Below are positions 5,412-6,604 of a DNA stretch of 6,604 bases, in pieces. How positions within the stretch are numbered: position 1 is the first letter of the stretch; each line of letters begins with the position of its first letter. This stretch comes from Acidobacteriaceae bacterium (GTDB taxonomy: Bacteria; Acidobacteriota; Terriglobia; Terriglobales; Acidobacteriaceae). Below the pieces are notes generated by a model. It was given only the letters and a program-made list of their open reading frames with translations, was not told where the DNA came from and did not search any database. The stretch is from NCBI GenBank assembly GCA_003140705.1, contig PLKU01000310.1, positions 1,841-8,444 of the forward strand, written 5' to 3'. Both the position numbers and the translations under genes were made by a program.

Positions 5412-6530
5412 ATGGCTCTCTCGCGCTTGCGCAGATTCTCAATTGCCGCGCTGGCAACTTTGCCGTTCTATACAGCAGCGGGGGCGCAACCGGCACCCGC
5501 ACCTTCGAGCACGGCAGCATCCCTGGTCGCGGGGCAAAAGGCTCACCTCTTCGGAGGGCAGTTCGACCCGAACGGTCTAGCTGCGGTACCCGCAGAGGTC
5601 AAGCCCGAGTGGGCCGCGCTCATTGGCGAATACGGCCCGGACCTCGCGAGTTTCTACGTGCTCGAAGACAGCGGAGAGCTTCGCATCCTGGCCGGGTGGT
5701 TCGATCTGGAGACCCTGCGCCCCATTTCAGCGGATGTGTTTGGACTGCCAGCCAACGGACCTCATGGAGCCCAGACCGTAACGTTTTTGCGCGACGCAGC
5801 GCATGCGGTGACCGGCGTGCGCGTTGGGACTCTTATTTACGAGCGGCGGCCTTTCGACGGACCCGGGCAGATCTTCCAGATCACGCCGCTCAAGCCGGTG
5901 GTCAAGCTGCGCGAGGAGGCGCTTGCCGCCCGGCCACCGGTTGAAAAGGGCACGTTTCGCGAGCCCGACCTGGTCCAGTTGAACCAGCTCGACCCCACAA
6001 TCAAGCTCGATATCCGCTATGCCTCGAGCCGGAACTTTCTGGGCGCGCCACTCTACCTTGAACCGCGCGCCTACATGCAGCGCCCTGCCGCAGAGGCCGT
6101 GGTGAGGGCATCGCAGCGCCTGCACGCGTTGGGCTACGGGCTGCTGATTCACGATTCATACCGGCCCTGGTATGTGACAAAAATGTTCTGGGAGGGCACG
6201 CCGCTAGAGAAGCGCATTTTTGTCGCCAATCCTGAGCAGGGGTCAAGGCACAATCGCGGGTGCGCTGTGGACCTGACGCTCTACGACCTGAGGACAGGTG
6301 AGCCGATGCGCATGACGGGCGGCTACGACGAGATGTCGGAGCGATCTTATCCGTTCTATCCCGGCGGCACGGCGCGGGAGCGCTGGCACCGCGACCTGCT
6401 GCGGCGGGCGATGGAGGCGGAAGGCTTTACCGTCTACGAAGAAGAGTGGTGGCACTTCGACTACAAAGATTGGAAGCAGTACCCGATCTTGAACCTGACC
6501 TTCGAGCAGTTGGAAACCTCCCGACCGTAA
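5412..6530 (+). CDS. Secreted D-alanyl-D-alanine dipeptidase, peptidase M15D (VanX/DdpX type), with extra N-terminal domain
   Basis: This zinc peptidase of 372 residues is predicted to hydrolyse D-Ala-D-Ala outside the cytoplasm. Residues 1-25 form a Sec signal peptide: MALSRLRR, a hydrophobic core, and a likely cut after AGA before Gln26. Residues about 45-160 form an additional domain (HLFGGQFDP, PEWAALIGEYGPD, FYVLEDSGELRILAGWFD) whose pattern recalls the small beta-rich domain appended to some serine hydrolases. The catalytic domain, from about 185, has IHDSYRP (Arg251), SRHNRGCAVD (His280, Asp287) and EEWWHF (Glu345, His348). Ligand spacings of 7 and 61 residues equal those of VanX His116, Asp123 and His184, and the base is the Glu of EWWH. 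All active-site residues are therefore intact. VanX itself is cytoplasmic and about 200 residues, so a cell-wall recycling or nutrient role is more likely here than vancomycin resistance; no vanH, vanA or vanRS lies nearby. Confidence 0.92.
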   Translation: MALSRLRRFSIAALATLPFYTAAGAQPAPAPSSTAASLVAGQKAHLFGGQFDPNGLAAVPAEVKPEWAALIGEYGPDLASFYVLEDSGELRILAGWFDLETLRPISADVFGLPANGPHGAQTVTFLRDAAHAVTGVRVGTLIYERRPFDGPGQIFQITPLKPVVKLREEALAARPPVEKGTFREPDLVQLNQLDPTIKLDIRYASSRNFLGAPLYLEPRAYMQRPAAEAVVRASQRLHALGYGLLIHDSYRPWYVTKMFWEGTPLEKRIFVANPEQGSRHNRGCAVDLTLYDLRTGEPMRMTGGYDEMSERSYPFYPGGTARERWHRDLLRRAMEAEGFTVYEEEWWHFDYKDWKQYPILNLTFEQLETSRP

Positions 6531-6543
6531 TACTGAACACAGT

Positions 6544-6559
6544 GCGATCTCACAATCGC
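6544..6559 (+). terminator. Weak hairpin after the dipeptidase gene
   Basis: GCGAT-CTCACA-ATCGC can form a 5-bp stem with a 6-nt loop 13 nt after the stop codon. It lacks a T-run, so it is at best a weak or factor-assisted terminator. Confidence 0.2.
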
Positions 6560-6569
6560 CAGTTGGGTG

Positions 6570-6587
6570 GTCAATTGTTGAGAACTG
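6570..6587 (+). repeat. 18-bp dispersed repeat, copy 2
   Basis: GTCAATTGTTGAGAACTG matches copy 1 at 5165-5182 in 17 of 18 positions and has the same orientation. It may belong to the regulatory region of whatever gene lies beyond the window edge. Confidence 0.55.
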
Positions 6588-6604
6588 ATTACATGACAGC
6601 GTCG

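Noticed and set aside
5412..6530. Vancomycin-resistance gene cluster
   Set aside because: Only a VanX-type dipeptidase is present; there is no vanH, ligase or vanRS nearby, and the protein is exported. Resistance is not supported.

Overview
The window looks like bacterial chromosome, moderately GC-rich, with densely packed genes. It holds no rRNA, tRNA, CRISPR array or recognisable transposase. Protein flavour (a MerA-like flavoprotein ending in HPYPTYST, a secreted M15 dipeptidase with an extra N-terminal domain, a tetraether-synthase-like radical SAM enzyme) reminds me of Acidobacteriota (Terriglobia). That assignment is inference from memory and was not tested.

Layout. (1) 1-511, minus strand: N-terminal 170 residues of a cysteine-rich radical SAM protein of the class D methylase / tetraether lipid synthase (Tes) type, cut by the window edge. 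(2) 719-1117, minus strand: a small, very methionine-rich membrane protein resembling DUF6789. Its natural C-terminus lies in another frame (to 669), so the gene carries an apparent one-base frameshift. (3) 1261-4865, plus strand: a tight four-gene cluster encoding an ECF sigma factor, a soluble zinc-binding anti-sigma factor, an MFS exporter-like transporter and a MerA/dihydrolipoamide-dehydrogenase-like flavoprotein. Two of the three junctions overlap. (4) 4866-5411: about 550 bp with no supportable gene but several palindromes. (5) 5412-6530, plus strand: a secreted VanX/DdpX-type D-Ala-D-Ala dipeptidase with complete zinc and catalytic motifs. (6) 6531-6604: an intergenic tail carrying the second copy of an 18-bp repeat first seen at 5165-5182.

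The most interesting observation is in the 143-bp divergent region between the membrane gene and the sigma factor gene. Both strands carry the same bipartite element, TTGTAACGTTT-N12-AATCGTT, with identical spacing, each ending 20-25 nt before a start codon. This looks like a pair of mirror-image ECF promoters. The simplest model is that the sigma factor at 1261 transcribes its own operon and the divergent membrane gene, and is held off by the HX3CX2C anti-sigma factor until a thiol, metal or redox signal disturbs it. The transporter and disulfide reductase would be the effectors. The Met-rich membrane protein and the two-cysteine reductase suggest soft-metal or thiol/oxidative stress, but the inducer cannot be read from the sequence. 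The radical SAM gene and the dipeptidase have no such element and are probably regulated separately.
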